Assembly: GCF_913773635.1 (NCBI RefSeq)
Contig: NZ_CAJYGQ010000003.1
Location: 62,001-126,000 of the forward strand
Origin: an uncultured Mucilaginibacter sp.
Lineage (GTDB): Bacteria; Bacteroidota; Bacteroidia; Sphingobacteriales; Sphingobacteriaceae
Direction of reading: 5' to 3'
Length of the DNA stretch: 64,000 nucleotides
Below the pieces are notes generated by a model, which was not told where the DNA came from, did not search any database, and saw only the letters and a list, made by a program, of their open reading frames with translations. The first letter of the stretch is position 1, and the number at the start of each line of letters is the position of its first letter. Position numbers and translations under genes: made by a program. This document shows, in pieces, positions 8,381-17,094 of this stretch.

Positions 8381-9853
8381 TTAATTTACCCATTCACTTA
8401 CAATTTTTGCGGATAGCAAGGCCAGGGGTATACCACCGCCCGGGTGCACGCTGCCTCCGCAAAAATACAGGTTGCTTATTTTAGATGAACGATTGGCATG
8501 ACGCAAAAAAGCAGCGAAGCGGTTATTAGAGCTGGTGCCATATAAAGAGCCTTGATAAGAAGATGTGCGGCTTTCAATAAGCCGTGGATCAAGTATGCTT
8601 TCGGTGGCAATAAGCTCTTCAATATTCTGGCCCAATTGTGTTGATAGTTTTCGTACGATGTTGCTGCGCGCCTCAGCAATAAGCTTATCCCAATCCTGGC
8701 CCGTATTAGCCGGCACATTGATCATCACAAACCAGTTTTCGCATCCTGCCGGTGCATCAACGGTTTCATACTTTGAACTGATGTTAACGTAAACGGTAGG
8801 ATCATTACAAATGGTTTGTTGTTTCCATATGGCATCAAATTCGGCTTTGTAATTGGCACTGAAAAAAATGTTATGCAAATCAAGCTGCTCAAAATTCTTT
8901 TGAATGCCCCAATAAAAAATCAAGGCCGAGCTGCTGCGTTCCTGACTTAAAATATTTGATGGAAACAGCTGAGGGTGTTGTTTAAGCAACTTACGGTAGG
9001 TAAACCAAACATCCATGTTTGATATCACTATATTTGCGGCAACAAAGCTGCCATTTATAATTACGCCTGTTGCTTTATTGTTCTTAAGTACAATCTCATC
9101 AACAGGAGAGTTGTAGTTGAATTGAACGCCAAGGTCCAGAGCCAATTTCACAAGGCTTGCCGTAATACTGTACATGCCACCCTTTGGAAAGTAGGCACCA
9201 AAATGCTGTTCTAAGTGCGGAATTACGTTTAGCGTAGCGGGTGCCTCGTAAGGGTTTGAACCATTATAAGTTGCGTAGCGGTTGTAAAATTGCACCATCC
9301 GCTCGTCATTAAAAAAATGCTCGTTGGCTTTGCTCATACTGCGCAGCGCATCTATTTGAAACAGCCTTAAAATTGATTGAAGTGTTTTGCTGTTGAGATA
9401 GGTTTGCAAACGGTGCAACGACTGCTCGAGAAAAACATGATTTGTAACCTTGTATATACGCGCACTGTTACGGTTGTAGCGGTACACGGCTTCTTTAGGC
9501 TCACCGGTTTTTTGATTTATCTCGGCAGCAAACTTATCCTGATCGGCATATGCGTTAATATGCGTGCCATCGGGGTAAAAGTAACGGCAAACAGCATCAA
9601 GCTTTTGGTACGTGAAGTAATTGGCCGGGTTTTTACCTGCCAGTTTAAAAAGCTCATCAACATATTGTGGCATAGTGAACAAGCTTGGCCCGGCATCAAA
9701 GCGGTAGCCATTTTGCTCAAACTCCGATAGTTTGCCACCCGCATAGGCATTAGCTTCAAACACCTTTACGTTAAATCCTTTTAAAGCCAGCCTTATAGCC
9801 GTGCCAATACCGGCAATGCCCGCACCAATAACTACAGCCTCAGATTTTTGCAT
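8381..9853 (-). CDS. crtD: CrtD-like carotenoid 3,4-desaturase (phytoene desaturase family)
   Basis: A 490-residue FAD-dependent oxidoreductase when started at the ATG at 9853; a longer frame would run back into the upstream gene. The dinucleotide motif is GAGIAG (Gly10, Gly12, Gly15), followed by FEANAYAGGKLSEFE and FDAGPSLFTMPQYVDELF, the pattern seen in Bacteroidota 1-hydroxycarotenoid 3,4-desaturases rather than in their CrtI enzymes. The C-terminal FAD stretch FCGGSVHPGGGIPLALLSAKI is intact. It would introduce a double bond next to the hydroxylated end made by the CruF-like hydratase. The phytoene synthase, CrtI and cyclase needed for the backbone are not in this window. Family certain, CrtD assignment likely. 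Confidence 0.8.
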   Translation of the reverse strand: MQKSEAVVIGAGIAGIGTAIRLALKGFNVKVFEANAYAGGKLSEFEQNGYRFDAGPSLFTMPQYVDELFKLAGKNPANYFTYQKLDAVCRYFYPDGTHINAYADQDKFAAEINQKTGEPKEAVYRYNRNSARIYKVTNHVFLEQSLHRLQTYLNSKTLQSILRLFQIDALRSMSKANEHFFNDERMVQFYNRYATYNGSNPYEAPATLNVIPHLEQHFGAYFPKGGMYSITASLVKLALDLGVQFNYNSPVDEIVLKNNKATGVIINGSFVAANIVISNMDVWFTYRKLLKQHPQLFPSNILSQERSSSALIFYWGIQKNFEQLDLHNIFFSANYKAEFDAIWKQQTICNDPTVYVNISSKYETVDAPAGCENWFVMINVPANTGQDWDKLIAEARSNIVRKLSTQLGQNIEELIATESILDPRLIESRTSSYQGSLYGTSSNNRFAAFLRHANRSSKISNLYFCGGSVHPGGGIPLALLSAKIVSEWVN

Positions 9854-9860
9854 GCGCCGT

Positions 9861-10358
9861 TTACCTTGCCTTTGTTTTGGCCATTTCATTATCAATAGCA
9901 CGCAAAAAATCATTGCCATGCTGTGAGCCTATTATGTATATAAGCCCATCACGATCGGTTAAGTGGATGGCCTCGCTGCCTGCCGTGTAAAAGCGTATGG
10001 TGCCTTTGCTGTGCAGGTTGTAAACCGGGTTGTTAACCAGGTAGCGACTGTACTGGCCCTTTTCGGCCTTAACTATACTGTTGAGGTCTATTTTTACAAG
10101 TTTGGTGGTCCATAGGCCGTTAAGCAATATACTGCCGTTTTGTACCCTTGTAGTAAAGTGTACAACAAAGCCTAAAATTACTGATATAATTACGATGGCA
10201 AACCCAACCACAACCAGTAAATCGGCATTACGCTCATTGGTATCGGTAAAAAAGAAAATGGCAAAGCACAGCATAGCCAATACCAGTCTAATGCTTACCG
10301 GTATCCATTCGCGCCCCAGGTACTGCTTTTCAATATAAACCGGTTTTACTTCTGTCAT
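9861..10358 (-). CDS. Membrane protein with PH-like domain, hypothetical
   Basis: A 165-residue protein not matched to a named gene. Residues about 22-68 form two transmembrane helices (LVLAMLCFAIFFF and LLVVVGFAIVIISVILGFVV). The remaining 95 residues look like a bacterial PH-type beta sandwich (short strands with LNGLWTTKLVKIDLNSI and IRFYTAGSEAIHLTD) and end in a helix. It sits 7 bases before crtD and 6 bases after tilS, so it is probably co-transcribed with both. Function unknown; it need not be part of carotenoid synthesis. Confidence 0.7.
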   Translation of the reverse strand: MTEVKPVYIEKQYLGREWIPVSIRLVLAMLCFAIFFFTDTNERNADLLVVVGFAIVIISVILGFVVHFTTRVQNGSILLNGLWTTKLVKIDLNSIVKAEKGQYSRYLVNNPVYNLHSKGTIRFYTAGSEAIHLTDRDGLIYIIGSQHGNDFLRAIDNEMAKTKAR

Positions 10359-10364
10359 TTTACT

Positions 10365-11693
10365 TTATAATAGTTCGAAGATAGCAACTTTTTTAGTTTG
10401 AGGCGTTACTTTATAACGGTCGTCAAGCCTGTAACCGACTATCCATATCAAATCGCCGTTGCCGTTAATTAAAACGGGTATAGCCTGTTTTTGATGAAGC
10501 GGCACTTTTTGGTTGATGAAAAAATCACTGAGCTTTTTGCGCCCTTTCATACCCAGCGGATAAAAATAATCACCCTCATGCCAGTGTCTTATGATAAGCG
10601 GATAAACGAGAAGCCCGGCATCTGTAAGCGTAATGGTTTTACTCAATGGAAATCGATCCTTATAAGTATCGTAAGTAATTTTCACTGTATTTGTATTATA
10701 GCTTACTTCCTCATCTTCTTCGTGAATTAACACTAAATCATTTGCCACCTTTTTTTGAGGCGATATAATCAGTTCATTACGATTTAAAATCATAAAGTGA
10801 GATGCCGATTCAAAAATGCGCCCGCTATGTTTATCCAATGAACTGATGATGTTATCAACGGCGGTGTCATTAAAGTTGTAATCTTTTAACAAAGCCGATA
10901 GCAAAAGCTTTTGAGGTAATAATTGCTTTACAGCATCAATGGCAATATGAACATCTGTTCCGTTTAGTTCATAGTATTGCTTTTTAAAAATATCAACCTG
11001 CTGATTAAGCAGCTGTTCTAATTCGCGAAAGTAAGTCACATTGCGCTCAAAGGTTTGTTCGAGGCTGGGGTTGAGTTCCCGCAACTTGGGCACAACCTCA
11101 TGCCTTATTTTGTTACGGGCATACTTGGTTGATGCGTTTGAACTGTCTTCAACATACTGCAAATCATTTTGCCCAACAAAGGCGGTTATTTCGGCCCGGT
11201 TAAGGAATAACATAGGCCTTACCAGGTAATTATTCCGCGGTAAAATTCCATGGAGGCCGGCAATACCGGTACCGCGTGTAAGGTTCAACAATATAGTTTC
11301 AATTGTATCGTTTTGGTGGTGTGCCAGCGCAATGGCATCATAGCCAAACTGTTGACGCACTTGCTCAAACCATTGATAACGAAGCTCGCGGGCTGCCATT
11401 TGAATAGACAGCTTTTGATGATTGGCGTAGGTCTCCGTATCAAAGTTTACGGTATGAAATTGCACGCCAAGGTGTAACGCCAGCTGCCTGCAAAATTGCT
11501 GATCGGCCTCGGCCTCAGCCCCACGCAGTTGAAAATTGCAATGTGCAATAGCAAACGTAAAGCCGGCCTGCTTAAGCATATGTACAAGCAGCACCGAGTC
11601 CATACCGCCGCTTACAGCAGCCAGTATACGGCTATTGGCGGTAAAAAGCTGGTTTTGATCAATAAAAGCACATAAACGTTGTACCGGCAGCAT
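10365..11693 (-). CDS. tilS: tRNA(Ile)-lysidine synthase
   Basis: A 442-residue PP-loop enzyme that modifies C34 of the AUA-reading isoleucine tRNA to lysidine using ATP and lysine, changing both codon and amino-acid identity. The PP-loop SGGMDS is at residues 28-33, with the family's AHHQNDTIETILLNLTRGTG and RNKIRHEVVP motifs, and a C-terminal domain with KGRKKLSDFFINQKVPL that is typical of TilS. I took the ATG at 11693, which leaves about 27 residues before the PP-loop; an upstream start at 11726 would leave only 17 bases to the divergent gene. It heads the minus-strand run leading into crtD and the acyltransferases. Confidence 0.95.
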   Translation of the reverse strand: MLPVQRLCAFIDQNQLFTANSRILAAVSGGMDSVLLVHMLKQAGFTFAIAHCNFQLRGAEAEADQQFCRQLALHLGVQFHTVNFDTETYANHQKLSIQMAARELRYQWFEQVRQQFGYDAIALAHHQNDTIETILLNLTRGTGIAGLHGILPRNNYLVRPMLFLNRAEITAFVGQNDLQYVEDSSNASTKYARNKIRHEVVPKLRELNPSLEQTFERNVTYFRELEQLLNQQVDIFKKQYYELNGTDVHIAIDAVKQLLPQKLLLSALLKDYNFNDTAVDNIISSLDKHSGRIFESASHFMILNRNELIISPQKKVANDLVLIHEEDEEVSYNTNTVKITYDTYKDRFPLSKTITLTDAGLLVYPLIIRHWHEGDYFYPLGMKGRKKLSDFFINQKVPLHQKQAIPVLINGNGDLIWIVGYRLDDRYKVTPQTKKVAIFELL

Positions 11694-11731
11694 AGCCAAA
11701 ATTATTAATTTAATAAGCGCATCCAAACAGC

Positions 11732-11739
11732 TAATTTTG
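11732..11739 (+). promoter_or_regulatory. TAnnTTTG -7 box directly before the OstA-like gene
   Basis: TAATTTTG matches the Bacteroidota -7 consensus exactly and ends four bases before the GTG start at 11744. No Shine-Dalgarno sequence fits in this gap, so the transcript may start at or near the start codon. I could not identify a good -33 element. Confidence 0.45.
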
Positions 11740-11743
11740 TAGC

Positions 11744-14116
11744 GTGAGAAAATATCTCTTTACATACATCCTCTTATTGCTGGCTGTTGCTGCAACTGCA
11801 CAGCGAAGAGCTAAACCTTCAATTGTCAGAATATTAAGTTCAACCGGAACCGTTGGTGTAAAAATTAATGGCGAGGATGTAGTAAAGATATATAACGGCG
11901 TTTTTTTACATGAAGGTACCACGCTCAGGTCAGATAGTTCTTACCTGTACAAAACCCGTAACTCGTTTGATGCTTTTGGTAATGTAAACATTAACCAGGG
12001 TGATACGCTTAACGTTTACGGCGATAAGTTATATTACAATGGTAATACACACGTGGCCTTGGTTACCAACAACGTACGTATGGTAGATCGTGATGCTACC
12101 CTTACCACCAATTATCTTACTTATAATACCGCCACAAAAATAGGCACCTATACAGGCGGAGGAAAACTGGTTAACAAAGACAATACGCTTACCAGTAAAA
12201 ACGGATACTATTTTTCAGGATCACGTGATGCTTACTTTAGGTACGATGTGGTGCTTACCACGGTTGATGCGCTGATAAAAACGGATACCTTGCGCTATAA
12301 CTCGGGTACCCGTATATCCTATTTTTACGGGCCAACACACATTTACGGTAAAGATAAAGATACCTTGTACACCGAGCGAGGCGAGTACCACACCATTACC
12401 GAACAGGCCTTTTTTAGTAAAAACAACATATATACCCAAACATCCAAGTATTTAAAGGGCGATAGCTTATTTTATGATAGATTAAAAGGTTACGGGCGTG
12501 CAGTACGCAGGGTAACATTTAATGATAATGAACAAAAAGTAACCATAAAAGGTCAACTGGGCACTTTTTACCGAGCCGAAGACAGGGCCGTAGTTACACA
12601 AAACCCGTACGTAATAATGGTTACGGAAGATAAAGACACTTCTAAAACCGATACCGTTGCCCCACAGGCCGTTGTAGCCAAAAAGGATAAAACGGCAGTT
12701 GCAAAGAAAGACACAGTTGTTTTGAAAGCCAAAGCTGTTGATGCCAAAGCCGAGAGCGGAAGTGCTGCCATCACCGCTGCTGGCGATTCTGTAACCATAA
12801 AGCCTGCACCAAAAATTAAACGGGATACACTTTACTGGGGAGCAGACACCCTGGAAACACGAATTGTTACGTACAAAACGCTGCGGCAGTTGCAGGAAAA
12901 AATGCGTTTGGCCGGAATTAAAGATACATCAACCGCAGATAAGCCGGCAGCTGTACGGAAAGCTCCGCTTAAGTTATCAACCGTAAAAAATCTTATTCCT
13001 ATGCCTCCGGCGGGTTTGAAGATGGATACGAGCTTTTTCAGATCTAACTATTTTGGAAATCCTAAAGCGCCGCGCGTTGACAGTGCCAAACTGAAAAAAG
13101 CCTTAGCCGATTCATTAGCAAAGAAAGCCGCTAAAGATACCAGCGCAAAAAAGGTGGCGTCACCGCCAAAGGTTGTACGCCTCGATTCGGTTTACCTGCA
13201 ACGCAAGTTTGATTTGAAGGATACAGCACGTATACGCATTCTTACGGCACATCATAACGCAAAAATATTCAAGTCCGATTTGCAGGCTAAAGCCGATTCT
13301 ATGTTTTACAGTTATGCCGACTCGACCATGCGCATGTTTGTTGAGCCTATTATATGGACGCAGGGTTCTCAAATTTCGGGTGACACCATATATTTCCAGC
13401 TTAAAAATAAAAAGCTCGACAATATGGACGTTTGGCCCCGCGCATTAACTGTAAATGTGGAAGGCACTGATTCGGCTTACTTTAACCAGGTGGCGGGTAA
13501 GAAGATGAGGGGCTATTTTGTAAGCAATAAACTACAGCGGCTATTTGTGGATGGCAATGCCGAAACAATTTATTTTAACCGAGATAGCACCAAGCAGGTT
13601 ACCGAAATGATGCGCTCGGTAAGCAGCCGTATAAGGGTTAATTTCAAAGATAATAAGGCACAAAACGTTACACTGTTTACCAAAGTTGGCCAGGATATTT
13701 ACCCAATTGAGAAAGCCACTGAAGATGATAAAATCTTAAAAGGCTTTTTATGGAAGCCGAAGGAACGGCCGGCAAGCAAGGAGGCCATTATATCGCCACC
13801 TAAAGTAAAGGCTGTTTCACCTGTAAATAAGAGTGCCGCTAAACCATCACCAGCTGGTAAGAAACCGGCATTAGCTGTTAGTGCTAAAAAGGCAGCTCAA
13901 CCTGATTCAGCTGCAAACCGGAAAGTTATACCTGATTCTTCTGCCGTAAATGGCAGGCCAATGCGTGCCGATACGTCAAACACACCGTCGGTGCCTGATA
14001 CGGTAATTAAAAGCAAGCCTGCCGTAACTCAACCGGTAAATTCGCCGGCAGATAGTACAAGGAAAAGAGCGCTAAGAGATACATCGGCTATATTGAACAA
14101 GCCAAAGGGGAAGTAA
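11744..14116 (+). CDS. OstA/LptA-like protein with signal peptide, LPS transport-related
   Basis: A 790-residue exported protein starting with GTG. The signal peptide (MRKYLFTYILLLLAVAATAQ) begins exactly at this codon and no ATG is available nearby. The N-terminal 290 residues contain repeated beta-jellyroll strands of the OstA/LptA kind (NINQGDTLNVYGDKLYY, LTSKNGYYF, DTLYTERGEYHT); a second OstA-like stretch lies at about 500-680. The middle (about 300-480) and the C-terminal 110 residues are low-complexity, rich in Lys, Ala, Ser and Pro. Bacteroidota proteins of this type are thought to serve in lipopolysaccharide transfer across the periplasm, probably with an LptD-type partner elsewhere. 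It is divergent from tilS. Role inferred from family. Confidence 0.82.
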   Translation: MRKYLFTYILLLLAVAATAQRRAKPSIVRILSSTGTVGVKINGEDVVKIYNGVFLHEGTTLRSDSSYLYKTRNSFDAFGNVNINQGDTLNVYGDKLYYNGNTHVALVTNNVRMVDRDATLTTNYLTYNTATKIGTYTGGGKLVNKDNTLTSKNGYYFSGSRDAYFRYDVVLTTVDALIKTDTLRYNSGTRISYFYGPTHIYGKDKDTLYTERGEYHTITEQAFFSKNNIYTQTSKYLKGDSLFYDRLKGYGRAVRRVTFNDNEQKVTIKGQLGTFYRAEDRAVVTQNPYVIMVTEDKDTSKTDTVAPQAVVAKKDKTAVAKKDTVVLKAKAVDAKAESGSAAITAAGDSVTIKPAPKIKRDTLYWGADTLETRIVTYKTLRQLQEKMRLAGIKDTSTADKPAAVRKAPLKLSTVKNLIPMPPAGLKMDTSFFRSNYFGNPKAPRVDSAKLKKALADSLAKKAAKDTSAKKVASPPKVVRLDSVYLQRKFDLKDTARIRILTAHHNAKIFKSDLQAKADSMFYSYADSTMRMFVEPIIWTQGSQISGDTIYFQLKNKKLDNMDVWPRALTVNVEGTDSAYFNQVAGKKMRGYFVSNKLQRLFVDGNAETIYFNRDSTKQVTEMMRSVSSRIRVNFKDNKAQNVTLFTKVGQDIYPIEKATEDDKILKGFLWKPKERPASKEAIISPPKVKAVSPVNKSAAKPSPAGKKPALAVSAKKAAQPDSAANRKVIPDSSAVNGRPMRADTSNTPSVPDTVIKSKPAVTQPVNSPADSTRKRALRDTSAILNKPKGK

Positions 14117-14150
14117 AGGTATAAATAGAGAGGATAAGGATGTATATCAA

Positions 14151-14768
14151 TTACGGTACCCTTATCCAGTCTTGCTTTTCAAAATCATATTGTTTAATGA
14201 TTTTGGCAGGGTTACCCGCAGCAACAGAAAACGGCGGAACACTTTTGGTAACCACAGCGTTGGCCGCTACCACACTGTGCTTGCCAATGGTAACTCCTGA
14301 TGTAATTACCGCGTTGGCTGCAATCCAGCAATCATCTTCAATAACTATTGGGTTGGTAAGTATTTTTTGAGCGTGTATAGGCATGGTTACGTCCCTATAC
14401 TCGTGGTTGAGTGCGCTTACAACTATGTTTTGAGCCATAATTACATTGTTGCCGATGTTTACCGGCCCAATTATCACATTGCTCATACCTACCAGGCTGT
14501 TATCGCCAATAATTACATCGCCTACACCGTTGTTGATGGTGCAAAAATCTTCAATGGTTGAGTTTTTGCCCATTTCAAACTTGTTAAAAGGCAATACATC
14601 AATACGGGTACGCCGCCTTATTTTAGAGCCGCTTCCTTTTTTATGCAGAAACGGATTTACAAACCACTTAACCCATAACCTGGGCGTGGCTTCTCCTTTA
14701 GGTATAAGCATGCGGTGTACCGCTTTTTTAAGCGATGGATTGTCTTTTATTTTATCTTTAAGCGACAT
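14151..14768 (-). CDS. Acyltransferase with left-handed beta-helix (hexapeptide repeat), sugar O/N-acetyltransferase
   Basis: A 205-residue protein whose central and C-terminal parts are hexapeptide repeats (IIGDNSLVGMSNVIIG, VIEDDCWIAANAVITSGVTIGKHSVVAANAVVTKSV). The active-site histidine is probably in SALNHEYRD, and the end AAGNPAKII is typical of the maltose/serine acetyltransferase superfamily. Such enzymes use acetyl-CoA to modify a sugar; here it opens the exopolysaccharide locus and could act on the 3-amino sugar predicted from 30721-32189 or on a repeat-unit sugar. It converges with the OstA-like gene and lies 48 bases after the glycosyltransferase at 14817. Confidence 0.85.
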   Translation of the reverse strand: MSLKDKIKDNPSLKKAVHRMLIPKGEATPRLWVKWFVNPFLHKKGSGSKIRRRTRIDVLPFNKFEMGKNSTIEDFCTINNGVGDVIIGDNSLVGMSNVIIGPVNIGNNVIMAQNIVVSALNHEYRDVTMPIHAQKILTNPIVIEDDCWIAANAVITSGVTIGKHSVVAANAVVTKSVPPFSVAAGNPAKIIKQYDFEKQDWIRVP

Positions 14769-14816
14769 ACGCTTTTTTACGTTTTATATCAGCGTTAATT
14801 TAATGAACGGGTATGG

Positions 14817-15608
14817 CTATTTCTTATAAAGCACATCGTAAGTCCACCGGGCAAGTTTAACCTGCAGGTATACGTAACGCAGCGCAAGTGCCACAGGATT
14901 TTTGCTTTCACGCCAGCTAGCCCTGTTCATAGTGCTTGGCTCATCAGCCGAATTTTTCTGGTAAAATAAGTCGTTGAACTTTTCAAAAAACAAGCCTCTC
15001 CCCTTGTTTTGAATAAACGACTTAGCCATACGGTATTCTGTTATATCACCTTTAACACCTTCAGCATAGCGGCCAAATTTTTCAAAAAAGCTGCTCCGGC
15101 GCAAATGTGGGTGGTCACTGTAAACGTAAAACTTTAGGTGATTATTAAACCACAATTGAGGTTTAAATAACATTTCAACAAATCCCTTACCATATGGCTT
15201 GGTGTATGGGTAACTAAAGTAAGCGTAAAAGCGGGCTATATCCAGGCCCTTGTCGGCTTCCATATAATTAAATGCATCCCGTAAATGGTCGGCAAAGCCG
15301 GGCTTTGGTTCAAAATCTTCCTGAACGTAAAGCGTATATGGTGTAGTAACGGCGTCTTGCCCTTTATTAATATTATTACCCAGCCCTTTGTTAACGGGCG
15401 TAGTTACCAGGTTGTAACCATACTCGGGTTGCATTTGATGTAAGCGCTCCAAATGTTCGGGCTTGCTGCAATCGTCAGATACCACTATGCCTCCAAAGCT
15501 TATTTGCTGCTTGCGAAAAGTGCTGAGCAGCCGCTCAAGTGATTGGCTTCGGCTGTAATGTGTAATCATTAAGGTAACTTCCGCGAAGTGTTTTACGTTT
15601 ACATCCAT
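14817..15608 (-). CDS. Family 2 glycosyltransferase (paralogue of 22737-23498)
   Basis: A 263-residue soluble GT-A glycosyltransferase. The N-terminal region reads TLMITHYSRSQSLERLL and IVVSDDCSKPEHL, and the metal-binding motif is probably in YVQEDFEP. By eye, well over half of the residues match the product of 22737-23498, including GLGNNINKGQDAV, the YSDHPHLRRSSFF stretch and the SADEPSTM region, so the two are duplicates inside one locus. It probably adds one sugar of the repeat unit. Donor and acceptor unknown. Confidence 0.85.
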   Translation of the reverse strand: MDVNVKHFAEVTLMITHYSRSQSLERLLSTFRKQQISFGGIVVSDDCSKPEHLERLHQMQPEYGYNLVTTPVNKGLGNNINKGQDAVTTPYTLYVQEDFEPKPGFADHLRDAFNYMEADKGLDIARFYAYFSYPYTKPYGKGFVEMLFKPQLWFNNHLKFYVYSDHPHLRRSSFFEKFGRYAEGVKGDITEYRMAKSFIQNKGRGLFFEKFNDLFYQKNSADEPSTMNRASWRESKNPVALALRYVYLQVKLARWTYDVLYKK

Positions 15609-15684
15609 AAATTAAGCTAATATGCTAATAATGTTCTGTTGTTACAGGCACTTTGTTTGCTTTGCTTAGTGCATTGTACGTTAT

Positions 15685-17034
15685 ATGTGGCTAAAAGTTA
15701 TTACCCTGATTAAAAACAAACACTTCCTGTCGCTGGCGGGTAATGTCATCATGTCGGGCCTTGCGCTCGTTACCATGGTGCTCATCTACCATGCCCTATC
15801 AGTAACAGATGCAGGTATTTGGGTGTTTTTTCAGTCGGTATTAATACTGGTTGATACGTTTCGCTCCGGGTTTCTTACCACTGCGTTTATTAAGTTTTAT
15901 GCAGGTGCCACACCCGGCCGCAAGGTGGAGGTGGCGGGTTCGGCATGGTGGATTGGAATACTCATTACAGGTATTTTATTACTCGCTAACGTTCCGGCAT
16001 ACTTCGTTGCTCCTTACATAGGTGACTATAGCATTGTTTTATTTTGTAAGTGGTTTGGTATAAGTTACCTGTTATCATTACCCTGGTTTATGGCAACATG
16101 TGTGTTACAAGGTGAACAGCGCTTTGATAAGCTTTTGTATCTGCGCCTGGTTAACCAGCTTAGTTTTGTTGCCGGGGTACTCATATTATACTGGAGTGGA
16201 AATATAACGGTAACCGGTGTGTTATATGCATATCTGGCATCAAACCTGGTTACCAGCGTTTATGTGTTTGCTATGGGGTGGACACGCCTGCGCAGCATCA
16301 CCCACCGCACAAACACCATAATTTCACAAATAGCCAATTTTGGCAAATACAGTTTAGGTACAACGCTTAGTTCAAACCTTTTTCGTACGTCAGATACCTT
16401 CGTGATTAACTTTTTGCTTAACAAACAGGCGGTAGCTATTTATAACCTTGGCCAAACGCTTATGCAATTGGTTGAAATACCTCTTCGCAGTTTTGCGGCT
16501 ACTGCAATGCCCGAATTATCAGTTGCTTATAACCAAAACAATCCAATTTCCGTAATAAGCACTATGAAGAAATACACCGGAACTATAAGCGTGGTTCTTG
16601 TACCACTGGTTATTGCCGGTTGTTTAGTAGCCGATTGGCCTATAAACCTTATTGGCGGCCATAAGTATATGGGCACCGATGCTGCAAATGTATTCCGAAT
16701 CTTTTTAACGTTTGCGTTGTTGTACCCCCTAGATCGCTTTTTTGCGCTTACACTTGATGTTATTCATTTACCTAAAGTGAACTTTTACAAGGTATTGGTA
16801 ATGCTTGCAGCAAACTTAACTTTCGACTGGTTAGGCGTAAGACTTTTAGGCAGCATATACGGTATTGCTATTGCAACAGTGGTGCCTGTACTTGTAGGAA
16901 CTGTAATTGGCTATAAAGCTCTGAACAAATATTGCCCGTTTAATATATGGAGTGTTTATTCTGCAGGTTACCGGCAGGTAAAAAGCTGGATTAGTTTAAT
17001 TACAGGAAGTAAGCGATCAATACAATTGTTATAA
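15685..17034 (+). CDS. Lipid-linked oligosaccharide flippase (Wzx/MATE-like)
   Basis: A 449-residue membrane protein with about twelve hydrophobic segments and no large soluble domain, of the polysaccharide biosynthesis flippase family. The conserved region around FGKYSLGTTLSSNLFRTSDTFVI and the following helix pair is typical. It would move the undecaprenyl-linked repeat unit made by the locus's glycosyltransferases to the periplasm, where the polymerase (24706-26232) acts. It is divergent from the glycosyltransferase at 14817 and followed 60 bases later by a GT14 gene in the same direction. Confidence 0.88.
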   Translation: MWLKVITLIKNKHFLSLAGNVIMSGLALVTMVLIYHALSVTDAGIWVFFQSVLILVDTFRSGFLTTAFIKFYAGATPGRKVEVAGSAWWIGILITGILLLANVPAYFVAPYIGDYSIVLFCKWFGISYLLSLPWFMATCVLQGEQRFDKLLYLRLVNQLSFVAGVLILYWSGNITVTGVLYAYLASNLVTSVYVFAMGWTRLRSITHRTNTIISQIANFGKYSLGTTLSSNLFRTSDTFVINFLLNKQAVAIYNLGQTLMQLVEIPLRSFAATAMPELSVAYNQNNPISVISTMKKYTGTISVVLVPLVIAGCLVADWPINLIGGHKYMGTDAANVFRIFLTFALLYPLDRFFALTLDVIHLPKVNFYKVLVMLAANLTFDWLGVRLLGSIYGIAIATVVPVLVGTVIGYKALNKYCPFNIWSVYSAGYRQVKSWISLITGSKRSIQLL

Positions 17035-17094
17035 TTAGTTGAACTCCCATAAATCGTGTTTGTAAGATATATCAACCAACGGACAGAAAGTTCC

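Noticed and set aside
14140..14829. Plus-strand open frames of 64 to 127 residues
   Set aside because: They are antisense to the hexapeptide acetyltransferase, whose repeated codons leave other frames open.
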